From: an uncultured Clostridia bacterium
Lineage (GTDB): Bacteria; Bacillota; Clostridia; Oscillospirales; Acutalibacteraceae
Length of the DNA stretch: 33,180 nt
Reading direction: 5' to 3'
NCBI GenBank assembly: GCA_946566955.1
Contig: CAMNXD010000012.1
Coordinates: 1-33,180, forward strand
Below are positions 8,597 to 16,358 of the stretch, in pieces (positions within the stretch are counted from its first letter, which is position 1; every line of letters starts with the position of its first letter). The position numbers and the translations under genes are program-made. Under the pieces are notes generated by a model that saw only the letters and a program-made list of their open reading frames with translations, was not told the origin of the DNA and made no database searches.

Positions 8597-9511
8597 TTAC
8601 TCAAGAGAAATTCCTAAGTAAGGAGAAGTGTCGTCATCTAAAGAATAAAGAACGTTTTCTATAATTCCGCCGCAAAGCTCTGAAAGCGGGGCTATCATAC
8701 CCTCAAAATAAGATTTACCTAAATTTTTAAAAAACTTATTTGAAGTTGAAGTTTCAATAATATATTTTTTTTGATTCGGAAACTTTTCATATATTTCGCG
8801 AAGAAGTTGAATAGTTCCTGAACTTTTGCAAGTAAGATCACGAACTTTAAGCTGACCTTCACCGATTGATCCGCAAATACCATATCCCATGTTAGTGCTT
8901 ACAGCACCGCCAAAGCTAAAAAGCTCATATAGTCTAGAAGCGAATCTTATGTCTTTTTCTGTATACTGTACAGCATTTTGGTTACCGTAAATTTCCATTC
9001 GCAATTTTTCCATGGTGAAAGAGTCTAAAGCTGCTGTTTGCTCCATAGAAAAAGGTTTATCTTTACTACCACACATTTCACAAATTTCTTCGTTACTTAG
9101 CTCCACTCTTCTTAGTTTAAAAAAGTTTATATAGCTAAGTTTCTCGTAAAACTTTACAAGTTCAGGTTTACCAGGTACTAAAAAAGCGCATTCATATCCT
9201 CTGCGAGCATAAAAGTCGTGAGTATAATTTATAAGTTTACTCATATACCCATTTTTTCTATGCTCCTTTAAAGTGCATGCACCATAAATATAAACACCGT
9301 TAAGAGTCTCGCGCACTAACCTTATCTTTGATGGAATAACATGTAAAACTGAAACTATTTTGTTGTCTACCATGCAAACATGGCAGTTGTTAATATCAAA
9401 CCTTTCTTCGAAAAAAAACTTTAAAACCCATACCGGCTCTCCAAAGCACTCGCACATCACTTGAGTGATTTCTTCAATCATCTCTTTACTTGCTTTTCTG
9501 TACACCTCCAT
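8597..9511 (-). CDS. GNAT-family N-acetyltransferase
   Basis: A 304-aa cytosolic protein with an N-terminal GNAT fold. The acetyl-CoA binding loop is seen as EHRKNGYMSKLI near residues 97-108, preceded by the beta strand YIYGACT and followed by FYEKLSYINF, the usual late-helix/strand element. The C-terminal 150 residues are not typical of short GNATs and may form a second, degenerate GNAT-like or sterol-carrier-like domain, as in Eis-type proteins. The substrate cannot be told. The gene sits six bases after the DUF2156 gene, which also has a GNAT-related fold, and has a GAGG site just before its ATG. Confidence 0.75.
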   Translation of the reverse strand: MEVYRKASKEMIEEITQVMCECFGEPVWVLKFFFEERFDINNCHVCMVDNKIVSVLHVIPSKIRLVRETLNGVYIYGACTLKEHRKNGYMSKLINYTHDFYARRGYECAFLVPGKPELVKFYEKLSYINFFKLRRVELSNEEICEMCGSKDKPFSMEQTAALDSFTMEKLRMEIYGNQNAVQYTEKDIRFASRLYELFSFGGAVSTNMGYGICGSIGEGQLKVRDLTCKSSGTIQLLREIYEKFPNQKKYIIETSTSNKFFKNLGKSYFEGMIAPLSELCGGIIENVLYSLDDDTSPYLGISLE

Positions 9512-9517
9512 AAATCC

Positions 9518-10420
9518 TCAATCCTCCCATTTAATATTATATTTTTTAACCAAAAACTTTGGCTTATAAGAAAGCTTAGATCTTCTGAGCCCGGGTATTC
9601 CCATATCTTCTTCGCGATTAACAAGCTCATATTCATTCTCATGACTTTTACAAAACTCATTATTAATCACACTATACGAACCTTCAAATTCAGAAAACGC
9701 TTTTTCAAAATGTACTAAAAGAGTGCTTGAGTTTATTCTCTCCCCTACACTGCAGGCTATTATTTCACCGTTTACTTTTATTGCACCTCCACTGAGCTTT
9801 AGCAAATTATAATCTTTAAAGGCTCTTTCTAAAGCGGAATACTCACGTATTTTCGTCAAGCTTTCTTTGTCCGTATTTAATTTAAACCATTTTCTAAAAA
9901 AATTCAAACACTCCTGAGCATTAGAAGCTGAAAGTTTAGTATATTCCCAATTATATAGCTTATTAAATTTAGAAATATGATTTCTTTTAGAATGATACTT
10001 CTTTCCCTTTAAATTCGCAAGATCGGACATGCTGTATACATACTCAAAATCATTTCTATTTTTAATAAACGTGAATTTAGATGGAAAAGCTTTACTTAAA
10101 AGCTCGAGCTCCGACTCTAAAAGTTTAGTCATACGAAATTCCTTTAAATTTCTTTCAAGTGCATCTTCTCTTAAAAGTCGAGTAGCTTCTTTAAGCTCAT
10201 TTAAATTCTTAATTCCTTTGGGAAAGTCATATTGCAAAAAAGGGTGAGTAGTCATTTTAAAAAGTATGTCTTTGTAAACGCACACTTTAATATCATAGGC
10301 ATCACACCATAAGTACAAGCTTCCAAATGCAGATTCAGAGTTAAAGTCATTACTTAAATTTAATATCCTTTGCAAATAGTCTCTATGTTGGATTTGCGGC
10401 TTATGAAAATCTAGCTTCAT
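9518..10420 (-). CDS. DUF2156 (LPG_synthase C-terminal type) acyltransferase-like protein
   Basis: The 300-aa product resembles the soluble DUF2156 family, related to the catalytic C-terminal domain of phosphatidylglycerol lysyltransferases (MprF) and built from GNAT-like folds. Visible family features are the N-terminal FGSLYLWCDAYDI block, the central GKKYHSKRNHISKF block, and the C-terminal VNREEDMGIPGLRRSK block. There is no membrane region, so this is not full MprF. I start at the ATG at 10420, eight bases after GGAGG, rather than at an upstream TTG. The start overlaps the end of tmk by 20 bp. The acceptor substrate is unknown. Confidence 0.75.
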   Translation of the reverse strand: MKLDFHKPQIQHRDYLQRILNLSNDFNSESAFGSLYLWCDAYDIKVCVYKDILFKMTTHPFLQYDFPKGIKNLNELKEATRLLREDALERNLKEFRMTKLLESELELLSKAFPSKFTFIKNRNDFEYVYSMSDLANLKGKKYHSKRNHISKFNKLYNWEYTKLSASNAQECLNFFRKWFKLNTDKESLTKIREYSALERAFKDYNLLKLSGGAIKVNGEIIACSVGERINSSTLLVHFEKAFSEFEGSYSVINNEFCKSHENEYELVNREEDMGIPGLRRSKLSYKPKFLVKKYNIKWED

Positions 10421-11084
10421 CTTGCGCTCCTCCAATCAAGCTTACTATTTCTTTATGTATTTCTTGTTTGCTTTTCATCTTTTCGTCCTTAAAGCAGTCA
10501 ACTTCCAGCCATCCATCTTTTTGAGCAATGAATTTTGCCGCTTCTTCGCATTTTTTTAAAAATAATATATTTGACTCATGCAAATCTTTTTTTGTATTAT
10601 CGCCGTTATACCTCATTTCTATTAGATGTTGGGAAGTTGATATTTCCCCTTTTAAGTATATTACTAGATTTGGTTTTGGAATTTCAAGTTTCACATACTC
10701 GTAGTCATAAAGCCATGAAATGTAACTATTCCACTGATCTTTTTTTAGCTTACACATTTGATATATAGCATTAGAAGTTGTGTATCTATCGGAGATTATA
10801 ACAGTATTTTTTTGATAATCTTTAGCCCACTGCTTTTTAAATCCTGCGAATCTATCAACTGCAAAAAACGAAGCGGCTGCATATGGGTTGACTTCTTCAG
10901 GGCTTTCTCCAAATTCAGAATTTAAGTACATCTTTATAAGTGATGAGGATTCAGAAGAATAATTGGGAAACGAAAGTTTTTTTACTTTTATCATTTTATC
11001 CTTAAAGTACTTCTCTAAAAGTGTAGCTTGAGTGTTTTTGCCACAGCCGTCTAGACCCTCTATCACTATTAGTCTTCTTTGCAT
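10401..11084 (-). CDS. tmk: Thymidylate kinase
   Basis: Tmk phosphorylates dTMP to dTDP with ATP in dTTP synthesis. The N-terminus carries the P-loop as EGLDGCGKNTQ (about residues 9-19), and the DR(Y/H) motif is present as SDRYTTSNAIYQ. The length of 227 aa is usual. The P-loop has asparagine where GK(S/T) is normal, the residue that binds magnesium. Variants with A, E or N at this site occur in clostridial proteins annotated as Tmk, so the role is probable rather than certain. It follows thyX by 21 bp, so the enzyme that makes dTMP and the one that uses it are made together. Confidence 0.85.
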   Translation of the reverse strand: MQRRLIVIEGLDGCGKNTQATLLEKYFKDKMIKVKKLSFPNYSSESSSLIKMYLNSEFGESPEEVNPYAAASFFAVDRFAGFKKQWAKDYQKNTVIISDRYTTSNAIYQMCKLKKDQWNSYISWLYDYEYVKLEIPKPNLVIYLKGEISTSQHLIEMRYNGDNTKKDLHESNILFLKKCEEAAKFIAQKDGWLEVDCFKDEKMKSKQEIHKEIVSLIGGAQDEARFS

Positions 11085-11105
11085 ATTGCGCTCGGGGAAT
11101 AATAA

Positions 11106-11888
11106 TTAAGAAAATATCCCCTTTTCACCTACCTTATCTAAAATAAGTTTACGACGCCTTCTAACTTCCTCTACTTTTTTGCAAGACATCCTACCTTCCG
11201 GGCATAATTTATGCAAGCACCCAGGACCGGCATGCGAAAATATGCAAGGTGCAGTTTTTAATGATAGTTCCAGCATTTTCCAAGCTAAATCTCTTATTTC
11301 CCACTGAGCTCTATTGCAGCACCGATGCGAAAAAAAGTTCAGCAGGCTTCTTGCGTTAAAAGTACATATTAAATTAGTACACCATCCACTGGGCAATGCG
11401 TACCTTGCATCTTCAATTGCCATTTTTTCTAGCTTACTTTCGTCTTTTTCATCGCATAAGCCTAAGCGACGCTTATATTCTTCCTTTAAGATTTCCGTTA
11501 GTTTGTCGTATGCTTTCTTGCTTTCTTCCACAGCGCGAACAAATTCAGCTTTCGCTTCAGGTAGTTTTTCTATTTCCGGAGGAATTACATAGCTCAAAGC
11601 TTCATTTTTAACGTACCGTTGGCTCTGAACACTGTAGGAAGCAATTCTGTGCCTCGTAAGCTGAGCTAAAAGTACTCTAGATACACCCTCAATGCCAAAG
11701 GTAAAAGTCACGTGCTCTAAAGGACTTTCATGACCCATTTTTATTAACATCTCTATAAACGCGGATACATCTTTTTGCTTTATTTTGTCTCTGAGTTCAC
11801 TTATAGACGAAGAAGAATAGCATAGCCTCGCAGCCGCTGCTACTAATTGCTCAGGATTAAAAGTATGGGATATTAAATCCACTTTCAT
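11106..11888 (-). CDS. thyX: Flavin-dependent thymidylate synthase
   Basis: ThyX makes dTMP from dUMP using FAD, NADPH and methylene-tetrahydrofolate. The ThyX signature RHRxxSxxxQSxR is intact (RHRIASYSVQSQR, about residues 79-91), and the C-terminal part has the cysteine-rich substrate-side region (CNRAQWEIRDLAW, GPGCLHKLCPEG). I start at the ATG at 11888, eight bases after AAGGAGG, giving 260 aa; the frame extends upstream without support. A promoter lies at 11926-11954. It is the first gene of a probable six-gene operon running to 5673. ThyX spares dihydrofolate reductase, consistent with folate-saving thymidylate synthesis. Confidence 0.94.
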   Translation of the reverse strand: MKVDLISHTFNPEQLVAAAARLCYSSSSISELRDKIKQKDVSAFIEMLIKMGHESPLEHVTFTFGIEGVSRVLLAQLTRHRIASYSVQSQRYVKNEALSYVIPPEIEKLPEAKAEFVRAVEESKKAYDKLTEILKEEYKRRLGLCDEKDESKLEKMAIEDARYALPSGWCTNLICTFNARSLLNFFSHRCCNRAQWEIRDLAWKMLELSLKTAPCIFSHAGPGCLHKLCPEGRMSCKKVEEVRRRRKLILDKVGEKGIFS

Positions 11889-11925
11889 TTTTGCTCCTCC
11901 TTTCAAATAATCTAGTATCATGCAA

Positions 11926-11954
11926 ATTGTAACAAAAACCGCCAAAACAATCAA
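11926..11954 (-). promoter_or_regulatory. Sigma-A promoter of the thyX operon
   Basis: Minus-strand -35 TTGATT (11949-11954) and -10 TACAAT (11926-11931) are separated by exactly 17 bp. The -10 is 38 bp upstream of the thyX start codon. Confidence 0.7.
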
Positions 11955-12059
11955 TTTTATCTTTTTTATTCAAGGACCCTTTTACATAAAGAGAATAAAG
12001 CTTATATTTCAAGCAAATAATAATCGAAACAACAATTTAGTTTCAAAGGAAGTTTTTTC

Positions 12060-12419
12060 ATGAAAAAATATGCAGTTGGACTAGGTGTTTTAACAATTTT
12101 TTCTATTGGACTTATATCATTTAATTACTTACATTCTCTTAATCCTCATACGTCTGCCGAACCACCTCCTCCAAAAAACTCCACGTCATTTCAAGAATTA
12201 AAAAATCAAGATTGTGCAGCACTACCACCTAAAAAGTATGAACTGAAAGAATACGAAGGGAACTTGGCAATTTTTAAATCTGGGATGCCTAGTCCTATAC
12301 GCATTACCTCTACTGCAATCGAAGGGCTACCTATAAAAGACCAAGAGCTGCTGCGCAGCGGAATAGAGGCATCATCAGAAGAAGAGCTAAACATGCTACT
12401 CGAAGACTATTGTAGCTGA
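12060..12419 (+). CDS. BofC-like exported small protein
   Basis: A 119-aa protein with an N-terminal signal anchor (about residues 5-25), a proline-rich linker (EPPPPK), and a small C-terminal domain. That domain (KEYEGNLAIFKSG, then LPIKDQELLRSGIEASSEEE) resembles the C-terminal domain of BofC-like proteins common in Oscillospiraceae-type Clostridia; in Bacillus BofC is a forespore intermembrane regulator of sigma-K activation. The N-terminal BofC domain is absent. It has a good ribosome binding site (AAAGGAAG, seven bases before ATG). It is followed by a terminator-like hairpin and is transcribed away from thyX. The link to sporulation is inference from the family. Confidence 0.6.
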   Translation: MKKYAVGLGVLTIFSIGLISFNYLHSLNPHTSAEPPPPKNSTSFQELKNQDCAALPPKKYELKEYEGNLAIFKSGMPSPIRITSTAIEGLPIKDQELLRSGIEASSEEELNMLLEDYCS

Positions 12420-12451
12420 AATTAAGTTAAAATTCCTTGAGTTTATTACTA

Positions 12452-12481
12452 TTCAAGTTAAATTATACTTGAAATATTTTT
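12452..12481 (+). terminator. Probable terminator after the BofC-like gene
   Basis: TTCAAGT (12452-12458) pairs with ACTTGAA (12467-12473) across an 8-nt loop, followed by ATATTTTTT-like sequence. The stem is short and AT-rich. Confidence 0.45.
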
Positions 12482-12508
12482 GGGAACAATTTATAATTAA
12501 TGTACAAT
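12480..12508 (+). promoter_or_regulatory. Sigma-A promoter of the comM/yifB gene
   Basis: -35 TTGGGA (12480-12485) and -10 TACAAT (12503-12508) are separated by 17 bp, 42 bp upstream of the start codon. The -35 overlaps the tail of the preceding terminator. Confidence 0.55.
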
Positions 12509-12550
12509 AATACACTTTAAAAATATCTAATTTGGGTCAAAGGAGGATTT

Positions 12551-14116
12551 ATGGTTTCGAAAGTTTACAGTATGGGGATAAACGGCATAGATTCATTCGT
12601 AGTAAAAATCGAATCCGACGTTTCAAAAGGAATGCCTACCTGCGACATAGTAGGTCTGCCAGATACATCAATAAAGGAATCTAGAAACAGAGTGAGATCG
12701 GCAATCACGAATTGCGGATTTACTTTTCCCCTAGCAAGAATAACTGTAAACCTTGCACCAGCTGACGTTAGAAAATGTGGTTCTCAATACGATTTGCCAA
12801 TTTTCTTGTCGCTTTTAAAAGCGAGCGGTCAAATTCTTTATAATTTAGATGAAAGTGCATTTATTGGAGAACTTTCACTAAGTGGAGAAATTCTTCCAGT
12901 TAGTGGTGTCCTTTCTATGACTCTTGGAGCAAAAAAAGAGGGATTTAAAAATGTATTTGTTCCCTATGAAAACGCTAAAGAAGCTGCAATAATTCCAGGG
13001 ATAAAAGTTTATGCTCTCAAACATGCCTCAGAGCTTATGAGGTACTTTGAAAATAATAATTTATATTTTTATCCTACAATTAAGCTGCCAGAAAAAACTG
13101 AAAATTCCGAACTGGACTTTTCTAGCATTAAAGGTCAGCAAGAAGCTAAGTACGCTTTAGAAGTAGCTGCAGCGGGAGGCCATAACGTCCTAATGACAGG
13201 CCCTCCGGGTACGGGAAAAAGCATGATGGCTAAACATTTAATTTCAATTCTGCCAGACCTCACTTTTGAAGAAATGATAGAAACCACTTCTATTTATTCT
13301 ATTGCAGGAATGCTTTCAAAGGATACTCCATTAATAACTCAGCGCCCTTTCAGATCCCCACATCACAGTACATCAACTTCTGGTATTTCAGGTGGAGGAA
13401 CTTGGCCGCGGCCCGGTGAACTATCTCTAGCACACAACGGAATTTTATTTCTAGATGAGCTCCCGGAATTTTCCCGTGCGTCTTTGGAAGCTATAAGACA
13501 GCCTCTTGAAGACGGCTGCGTGACTATCTCGCGTGTAAAAACTAGCGTTACATATCCGTGTTCCATCATGCTTATAACAGCTATGAATCCATGTCCATGT
13601 GGATATTATGGCCATCCCACTAAAAAATGTACTTGTACAAATCATGCAAGAGAAAAATATGTTTCGAAGATTTCAGGTCCGATTCTCGATAGAATAGATA
13701 TACATATAGAGGTTCCACCTGTAAACTACAGCTACTTAAATTCTACCGAAAAGCTTGAGACCTCTAAATTAATAAGAGAAAGAGTAAATACTGCAAGAGC
13801 TATACAAAACGAAAGATATAAAGCTTGCAGCGCTTATTCCAACGCCAAAGCGCCTTCAAAGGCGTTAATTCAGTCATGCTATATGACTAAAACAGCTAAA
13901 GCTGCTCTCGAGGAAGCTTATAATTACTTAGCTCTTTCTGTTCGAGGATACGAAAAACTTCTAAGAGTTGCGCGGACCGTCGCTGATTTAGACGGAGAAA
14001 TAACTATAAACTATATCCATATAGAAAAAGCGGTAAATCTTAGAGATATAAACAAAATACTTAATCTCAAGGTAGAATCAAGTGACACCAAAATAAAATC
14101 TAAATCAAATAAATAA
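12551..14116 (+). CDS. comM: YifB/ComM family Mg-chelatase-like AAA+ ATPase
   Basis: A 521-aa cytosolic ATPase of the YifB/ComM family. In naturally competent bacteria ComM is a hexameric helicase that promotes branch migration during transformation; its role in Clostridia is less clear. An N-terminal Lon-protease-like fold (residues about 1-170) is followed by the AAA+ core: Walker A GPPGTGKS (217-224), Walker B GILFLDELPEF (296-306), a CPCGYYGHPTKKCTC cysteine cluster (347-361), and a C-terminal Mg-chelatase domain with RGYEKLLRVARTVADL. A GGAGG site lies five bases before the ATG. It appears monocistronic, ending at a strong terminator. Confidence 0.92.
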   Translation: MVSKVYSMGINGIDSFVVKIESDVSKGMPTCDIVGLPDTSIKESRNRVRSAITNCGFTFPLARITVNLAPADVRKCGSQYDLPIFLSLLKASGQILYNLDESAFIGELSLSGEILPVSGVLSMTLGAKKEGFKNVFVPYENAKEAAIIPGIKVYALKHASELMRYFENNNLYFYPTIKLPEKTENSELDFSSIKGQQEAKYALEVAAAGGHNVLMTGPPGTGKSMMAKHLISILPDLTFEEMIETTSIYSIAGMLSKDTPLITQRPFRSPHHSTSTSGISGGGTWPRPGELSLAHNGILFLDELPEFSRASLEAIRQPLEDGCVTISRVKTSVTYPCSIMLITAMNPCPCGYYGHPTKKCTCTNHAREKYVSKISGPILDRIDIHIEVPPVNYSYLNSTEKLETSKLIRERVNTARAIQNERYKACSAYSNAKAPSKALIQSCYMTKTAKAALEEAYNYLALSVRGYEKLLRVARTVADLDGEITINYIHIEKAVNLRDINKILNLKVESSDTKIKSKSNK

Positions 14117-14125
14117 TTTTTAAAT

Positions 14126-14431
14126 TTATTGTCGAAGACAATATTTTTTTGCGTATTTTAGGGTTTTAAAGGCTCCGCCGTAGTGATATTTAACAAAGAC
14201 AATTAAATATTACTATCCATCCGCTCTGTTTTAAGACAACATAAATGTATAACCTTTTTTAAGCTCGTAAATAGAGCGTGCACAAAGCCAATCAAAGTCG
14301 CTTTTTCATCCACTATAAAAGATTGCGACCATATGATTTTCAATTAAATTTACGGTCTCTCTTTTAAGCTTAACTTTTATTTCTTCGAGATTTATAATCT
14401 AGGAACGCCCTGCAAAACAAAAAACTTTCAT
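14126..14431 (-). pseudogene. Decayed SLOG/DUF1273 (YpsA-like) gene with five in-frame stops
   Basis: Reading one frame from an ATG at 14431 to a TAA at 14126 gives 102 codons that follow the DUF1273 layout. It begins MKVFCFAGRS (compare CCFTGHR), continues LKRETVNLIENHMVAIFYSG, then DFDWLCARSIYELKKGYT (compare GFDTLAA-ELK-YPH), NRADG then a stop where NQADGW is normal, and ends GGAFKTLKYAKK. Five stops interrupt it: TAG 14399-14401, TGA 14306-14308, TAA 14231-14233, TAG 14213-14215 and TAA 14210-14212. The section between the last stops and the C-terminal block is shortened. No frameshift is needed. Family members bind nucleotide-derived ligands and are about 170-190 aa long. Confidence 0.7.
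14127..14150 (+). terminator. Rho-independent terminator of comM/yifB
   Basis: TATTGTC (14127-14133) and GACAATA (14137-14143) form a perfect 7-bp stem with a GAA loop, followed by seven T (14144-14150). It overlaps the 3' end of the pseudogene on the other strand. Confidence 0.75.
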
Positions 14432-14456
14432 AATTAAATCTCTTTCTATTAAAAAT

Positions 14457-14476
14457 ATTAATGTTATAACGTTAAT
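14457..14476. promoter_or_regulatory. 20-bp near-perfect palindrome, possible operator
   Basis: ATTAATGTTA followed directly by TAACGTTAAT is a palindrome with one mismatched pair. It lies 26 bp upstream of the pseudogene start and about 130 bp before the first subtilase gene. A binding site for a dimeric repressor is possible; nothing shows which. Confidence 0.3.
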
Positions 14477-14550
14477 AAGGCCCCTACTGTAACTAAAAAC
14501 ACCTAATTTTATATATCAATAAATGCTTTTAAACTTCTAAACATATAAGC

Positions 14551-14580
14551 GGATATAAACTCGAAACCCCAACATATAAA
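14551..14580 (+). promoter_or_regulatory. Possible sporulation-type promoter before the Csp pair
   Basis: GGATATA (14551-14557) and CATATAAA (14573-14580) with about 15 bp between them resemble sigma-E-class elements (ATA-rich -35, CATACAAT-like -10). No convincing sigma-A promoter was seen nearby. The match is partial. Confidence 0.28.
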
Positions 14581-14603
14581 TTAGTTAGAGGTGAGATGAG
14601 TAA

Positions 14604-16337
14604 ATGCCGTTTATAAACCGAATCCCCGATAGAAGAACTATAACGGAATTTGAAAATACGGAATTAGAATCAGGATATAGCGCATCAAATAATACGTGGG
14701 AAGTTATTATAAAGTACAATGGCGACATAATAAACGTTGGACGAGAGCTAGATATTGAAATAGAAATCTTAAACGAAAACTATGCTATAGGTACGCTCGA
14801 TATAAATAAATTTCCTTTATTAATAAGATATACCGAGGTTGAGCACATAGAAGCTCCAAAAACACTAACAATTAACTTAAAAGAAGCACTCAGTAAATCT
14901 TGCATAACAAGCGCTAAAAACTCCCAGGATTTTAATCTAACCGGCGAAGGAGTTGCTATTGGAATTATAGATTCTGGTATAGACTATACACACCCCGACT
15001 TTATAAATGAAGACGGAACAAGCAGAATACTATATATGTGGGATCAAACAACAGATGGGAAAGTACCTTCTGGATTTACTCACGGAGCTGAGTACACAAA
15101 TGCAGAAATAAATCAAGCTCTTGCAAGCTCTGATCCGTATAGCATAGTCCCAGAGGTCGACACAATTGGTCACGGAACTGCAGTTGCGGGAATAGCAGCT
15201 GGAAATGGAAGATCGTCTAATGGTCAAAATACGGGAGTTGCGCCAAATTCATCACTTATAATAGTCAAACTCGGCGAAAAAGGATATCCCTCTTTTGCTC
15301 GTACGACTGAGTTTATGAGAGCTTTAAAATATATTATGGATAGAGCTAAGGAACTCAATATGCCTGTTGCAATAAATATTAGCTATGGAACTAACGATGG
15401 ACCACACAATGGACAATCGCTATTTGAAACTTTTATAGATGAAATGGCCGAACGATGGAAAACTTCTATAATTGTTGCTTCTGGAAACGAAGGTGCAGCA
15501 GGACATCACTACGAAGGAGAAATAAGAACTGGTCAAATGCAGGAAATTACATTTTTTTATGCAGGAAAATTTCCTTCGTTTTATATAACTCTTTGGAAAA
15601 ATTTCGTTGATTCCTTTACTGTAGAGCTGATTTTACCTGGAGGAAAATCAACGGGAGAAATTCTTTGCTACGATCTTACGCGTACTTACAATATTGATGG
15701 AATATCTATACTCATAAATTATGGTCAGCCTCAGTTTTACAATGCCTTTCAAGAGATATTCTTTCAAATAAATTCTTTAAATGGAACTCCTCCAGTTGGA
15801 ATTTTTACAATAAGACTTCGTGCTGGTCAAATAGTATACGGAAAATATAATGTTTATCTTCCTACAATTGAAGAAGTATCCGAAGAGACTATATTTACTC
15901 AGCCTTCTATAAATACCACCTTAACTTTGCCCTCGACCGCTCAAAACGTTATAACAGTTGGAGGGTATGATTCATCTCGGGGAATAATCTCAAGCTTTTC
16001 AGGAAGAGGATATACTTTAAACGTTGTTTATACAAAACCCGACTTAGTTGCCCCTTCTGTTGGAATCGTGACGACTAAAATTAACGGCGGATACACAGCA
16101 TTTAGCGGTACAAGTATGGCTGCTCCTTTCGTAACGGGATCAGCAGCACTTATGATGCAGTGGGGAATCGTACAAATTAATGACCCTTTCTTATATGGCG
16201 AAAGATTAAAAGCATTTCTTAAAAGTGGAGCAGTGCGTCAGCCTAATACATCATATCCAAATAACGCCTGGGGCTACGGTACACTATGTCTCCTAAATAC
16301 TATGAATCAACTTAAAGGTTATAAACTTTATATCTGA
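14604..16337 (+). CDS. Csp-type subtilisin-like serine protease (S8), first of a pair
   Basis: A 577-aa S8 peptidase with the architecture of clostridial Csp germination proteases, which cut the pro-peptide of the cortex hydrolase SleC. The N-terminal prodomain is recognisable (NNTWEVIIKYNGDI from about residue 29). The catalytic residues are all present: Asp123 (IIDSGID), His190 (TIGHGT), oxyanion Asn295 (ASGNEG) and Ser504 (SGTSMAAP). About 200 residues separate Asn295 from Ser504, leaving room for the jelly-roll domain inserted at this place in CspB. There is no signal peptide, as in Csp proteins. A GAGGTGA site precedes the ATG. Twenty-one bases separate it from the second protease gene. 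SleC itself is not in the window. Confidence 0.85.
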   Translation: MPFINRIPDRRTITEFENTELESGYSASNNTWEVIIKYNGDIINVGRELDIEIEILNENYAIGTLDINKFPLLIRYTEVEHIEAPKTLTINLKEALSKSCITSAKNSQDFNLTGEGVAIGIIDSGIDYTHPDFINEDGTSRILYMWDQTTDGKVPSGFTHGAEYTNAEINQALASSDPYSIVPEVDTIGHGTAVAGIAAGNGRSSNGQNTGVAPNSSLIIVKLGEKGYPSFARTTEFMRALKYIMDRAKELNMPVAINISYGTNDGPHNGQSLFETFIDEMAERWKTSIIVASGNEGAAGHHYEGEIRTGQMQEITFFYAGKFPSFYITLWKNFVDSFTVELILPGGKSTGEILCYDLTRTYNIDGISILINYGQPQFYNAFQEIFFQINSLNGTPPVGIFTIRLRAGQIVYGKYNVYLPTIEEVSEETIFTQPSINTTLTLPSTAQNVITVGGYDSSRGIISSFSGRGYTLNVVYTKPDLVAPSVGIVTTKINGGYTAFSGTSMAAPFVTGSAALMMQWGIVQINDPFLYGERLKAFLKSGAVRQPNTSYPNNAWGYGTLCLLNTMNQLKGYKLYI

Positions 16338-16358
16338 GTGAAAGTGAGAGGAATACTA

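Noticed and set aside
14126-14431. Stop-codon readthrough or reassignment to explain the interrupted SLOG frame
   Set aside because: All three stop codons occur inside it, other genes use the standard code, and part of the domain is missing, so a pseudogene is simpler.
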